From contig CAJYKY010000487.1 of assembly GCA_913775005.1 (NCBI GenBank), forward strand, positions 1-8,960: a stretch of 8,960 bases of DNA, given 5' to 3'. Position 1 is the first letter of the stretch, and each line of letters opens with the position of its first letter. This document shows, in pieces, positions 7,121-8,960 of this stretch. Origin of the DNA: an uncultured Achromobacter sp. Its GTDB lineage: Bacteria; Pseudomonadota; Gammaproteobacteria; Burkholderiales; Burkholderiaceae_B. Made by a program: the position numbers and the translations under genes. Below the pieces are notes generated by a model. It was not told where the DNA came from and made no database searches. It saw only the letters and a program-made list of their open reading frames with translations.

Positions 7121-7126
7121 TCTCCC
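7121..7126 (-). promoter_or_regulatory. Ribosome binding site of the DUF1059 gene
   Basis: On the minus strand GGGAGA precedes ATG 7115 by five bases. It decides the start for this short gene over longer in-frame alternatives. Confidence 0.6.
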
Positions 7127-7247
7127 GGCGCAGGACCCTGTGGCGGGCGGCCTGCGCAATGGAACAGCCGACGCGCGGCGCGGCGGGCATCGGACGCGGT
7201 GGCGCGTCGCAGCGAGTCCGATGGTTCAGGGCGGGTTTGCAATGAAA

Positions 7248-7253
7248 AGTATA
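7248..7253 (-). promoter_or_regulatory. Possible -10 element (TATACT) for the DUF1059 gene
   Basis: On the minus strand TATACT is followed by an AT-rich TTTTCATT run. It lies about 130 bases before the DUF1059 start and downstream of the hairpin that ends the GGDEF-EAL gene. At 17-bp spacing the -35 position reads CTGCTT, a poor match; TTGCGC is a better match but only 13 bp away. It is the same hexamer as in front of the LRR-like gene. Confidence 0.35.
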
Positions 7254-7276
7254 GGTCTGGCGCGGTGCGCAAGCAG

Positions 7277-7309
7277 CGGGAATTTGCGGGGACGGCCCCC
7301 GCTTTCCCG
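7277..7309 (-). terminator. Two-part hairpin after the GGDEF-EAL gene, terminator candidate
   Basis: Outer arms CGGGAA (7277-7282) and TTCCCG (7304-7309) and inner arms GCGGGG (7286-7291) and CCCCGC (7297-7302) stack into about 12 bp with a small asymmetric internal loop and a five-base loop. It starts 17 bases after the stop of the GGDEF-EAL gene on the minus strand. There is no clear T-run, so intrinsic termination is uncertain. Confidence 0.45.
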
Positions 7310-7326
7310 ATGCTGTCCACGGCAGC

Positions 7327-8960
7327 TCAGCCCGGCTCCGCCGCATCGTGCGACACCGGTCTGCCCAGCAGGAACCCCTGGAAGTGCGAGCACCCTTCCT
7401 GCGTCAGCCGCGCCAGCTGCTCTGACGTTTCCACGCCTTCGGCCGTCGTCGGAATATCCAGGCTGCGGCCGATGCCGTTGATCGCGCGAATGATGGCCAG
7501 CGCCTCTTTGCTGGACTCCACGTCCTGCGTGAACGACTTGTCGATCTTGATCTTGTCGAACTCGAACGAACGCAGGTAGCCAAGCGACGAATACCCCGTC
7601 CCGAAATCGTCCAGCGCCACCTTCACGCCCAGCTGCTTGAGCCGGTTCAGCGTATTCAGATTCGCGGCCGAGTTCGCCAGCAGCACCGATTCGGTGATCT
7701 CCAATTCCAATCGCCTTGCGGGCAAGCCCGACTTGGCCAGCGCCGACTCCACCAGTGACACCAGCGCGCTGTTGGTGAACTGGCTGGCCGACAGGTTCAC
7801 GGCCACAGTCTCGTGGTCATCCCAGCGCATGGCCTCGGCGCAGGCCTCGTGCAGCGTGAACGCGCCCAGCTCGTGGATCAGCCCGGTCTCTTCGGCAATC
7901 GGAATGAAGTCGCTGGGCATGATCAAGCCCTTGACCGGATGCTGCCAGCGCATCAGCGCTTCGCGCCCCACGATGCGCACGTGGCTCGTATCCATGATGG
8001 GCTGATAGTGCAGCTGCAACTGCTGCCACATGATGGCCTGGCGCAGGTCCATCTCGACTTCGTGGCGCTTGAGCGCGGCGGTCTCCATTTCCGGCTTGAA
8101 GAACGCCAGGCAGTTGCGGCCGTTGCGCTTGGCTTCATACAGCGCCATGTCCGCATAGCGCAGCAGATGGTCGGCCGAGCCGTCCGACGATTCGGCCAGC
8201 GCAATACCGATGCTGACGCTGATGGGAATGGTGTGGCCATCCACTTCGAAGGGCTGGCGCACGACTTCAATCAGCCGTTCCGCCATCTTGCGCACGTCGT
8301 CTTTGTGGCCGATGTTGGGCAGCACCACGGCGAACTCGTCGCCACCCAGACGCGCCAGCGTGTCCTGTTCGCGCAGGCTCTTGGGCAGGCGCTTGGCCAG
8401 CAGCCGCAGCAGTTCGTCACCGCAAGGATGACCCAGCGTGTCATTCACGCTCTTGAAGTTGTCCAGGTCCAGGCACAGCACCGCCGTCCTGCGGTCACCG
8501 CTGCGGTTGCTCAAGGCCTTGAGCAGTTGCTCGCGGAACAGCCGGCGGTTGGGCATGCCGGTCAGCGTGTCGTGGTGCGCCATGTAGCGCACCTGCGCGT
8601 GCGCGGCGTTTTCGTCGGTGACGTCGTCCAGAATCAGCAGCACATAGCGCGAGCGCGGATCACTGCTGTGAAACACCAGCGTCTTGGTGCGTAAAGTGCG
8701 CTGGCCGTTCGCGAGCGTCAGCTCTTCTTCCGTTTCGCGCAAGCCGCCATCGGACCGCAAGGCTTCGTTGGTCAAGCGGTCGAACAGCGCGCAGACGGCG
8801 GGGGGCAGGCTGCGGTGGGCGGGCTTGCCCATCATGGCCTGGCGGTCCGCGCCGAAAGTGGTTTCGACCTGGCGGTTGGTCAGCAGGATGTTGCGCGACA
8901 CGGCATCCAGCACCAGCACGCTGGACGGGATGTGCGACACCACCGCTTCCAGAAAGCTGG
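7327..8960 (-). CDS. PAS-GGDEF-EAL cyclic-di-GMP signalling protein (5' partial)
   Basis: Bifunctional diguanylate cyclase/phosphodiesterase candidate controlling the second messenger c-di-GMP. About 543 residues are visible; the frame is open to the right edge (SFLEAVVSHIPSSVLVLDA), so the GTG at 8943 is probably internal and more N-terminal sequence lies outside. Order: a PAS domain (about 120 residues, ending VLLILDDVTDENA), a GGDEF domain starting at HHDTLTGMPNRR, then an EAL domain. The GGDEF motif is intact (codons 8332-8346) and is preceded by RxxD (REQD) at exactly five residues, the spacing of the inhibitory I-site. LDLDNFKSVNDTLGH supplies the metal and guanine contacts. The EAL set is complete: EALMRW (codons 7954-7962), NLSASQF, LEITES, DDFGTGYSSLG, KIDKSF, AEGVET and HFQGFLLGRP. 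Both activities are therefore possible; in many such hybrids the GGDEF domain only senses GTP. The PAS ligand is unknown. No membrane segment is visible in the portion present. Confidence 0.95.
   Translation of the reverse strand, partial: SFLEAVVSHIPSSVLVLDAVSRNILLTNRQVETTFGADRQAMMGKPAHRSLPPAVCALFDRLTNEALRSDGGLRETEEELTLANGQRTLRTKTLVFHSSDPRSRYVLLILDDVTDENAAHAQVRYMAHHDTLTGMPNRRLFREQLLKALSNRSGDRRTAVLCLDLDNFKSVNDTLGHPCGDELLRLLAKRLPKSLREQDTLARLGGDEFAVVLPNIGHKDDVRKMAERLIEVVRQPFEVDGHTIPISVSIGIALAESSDGSADHLLRYADMALYEAKRNGRNCLAFFKPEMETAALKRHEVEMDLRQAIMWQQLQLHYQPIMDTSHVRIVGREALMRWQHPVKGLIMPSDFIPIAEETGLIHELGAFTLHEACAEAMRWDDHETVAVNLSASQFTNSALVSLVESALAKSGLPARRLELEITESVLLANSAANLNTLNRLKQLGVKVALDDFGTGYSSLGYLRSFEFDKIKIDKSFTQDVESSKEALAIIRAINGIGRSLDIPTTAEGVETSEQLARLTQEGCSHFQGFLLGRPVSHDAAEPG

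Larger units (their letters stand above)
7116..7326. other. Intergenic region between GGDEF-EAL and DUF1059 genes
   Basis: This 211-base gap holds the terminator-like hairpin at 7277-7309, the possible -10 at 7248-7253 and the DUF1059 ribosome binding site. Reading frames crossing it on the plus strand (for example from 7242) continue antisense through the EAL domain and have no family resemblance. Nothing else is recognised in it. Confidence 0.6.

Noticed and set aside
7242..7481. Plus-strand frame beginning ATGAAAAGT as a possible small gene
   Set aside because: It has a plausible start but runs antisense into the EAL domain, with Pro/Ser/Arg/Ala-rich composition, no family signature and no good ribosome binding site.
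1..8960. Search for CRISPR arrays, tRNA/rRNA genes, insertion sequence ends or integrases
   Set aside because: No spaced direct repeats, cloverleaf-like sequence, terminal inverted repeats with transposase, or recombinase motifs were seen.

Overview
The DNA is GC-rich, with tightly packed genes and codons ending mostly in G or C. Gene content (a periplasmic GMC/cytochrome c dehydrogenase, a DUF1059 protein and a GGDEF-EAL protein) fits a betaproteobacterium of the Burkholderiales, most like Achromobacter/Bordetella. That placement comes from overall style and family content, not from a marker gene. No tRNA, rRNA, CRISPR array, insertion sequence or integrase is visible, so this looks like ordinary chromosome rather than a mobile region.

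Left block (1-3081, + strand): the end of a membrane-associated sugar/alcohol dehydrogenase operon. A GMC flavoprotein cut by the window edge carries cysteines placed as in the 3Fe-4S site of bacterial FAD-glucose dehydrogenase. One base after its stop begins a three-haem cytochrome c with a signal peptide and a C-terminal membrane anchor. Together they should oxidise a polyol, sugar or sugar acid in the periplasm and pass electrons to the respiratory chain. The small Tat-exported subunit usual for this complex would lie upstream, outside the window. A strong GC hairpin follows the cytochrome gene.

Middle block (3162-6830, + strand): a two-gene unit of unknown function. The first gene encodes a cytoplasmic protein with an Imm26-like start, a leucine-rich-repeat-like middle and a helical end. 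The second, starting one base after the first gene's stop, encodes an exported protein with TPR-like helices and an unusual low-complexity linker. Both genes contain in-frame 6-bp tandem repeats. This is the least explained part of the window.

Right block (6921-8960, - strand, convergent with the middle block): a PAS-GGDEF-EAL cyclic-di-GMP protein with all key motifs intact, cut by the right edge. After a 211-bp gap containing a terminator-like hairpin and a possible promoter comes a 64-residue DUF1059 protein with a C-x8-C / H-x4-H residue pattern.
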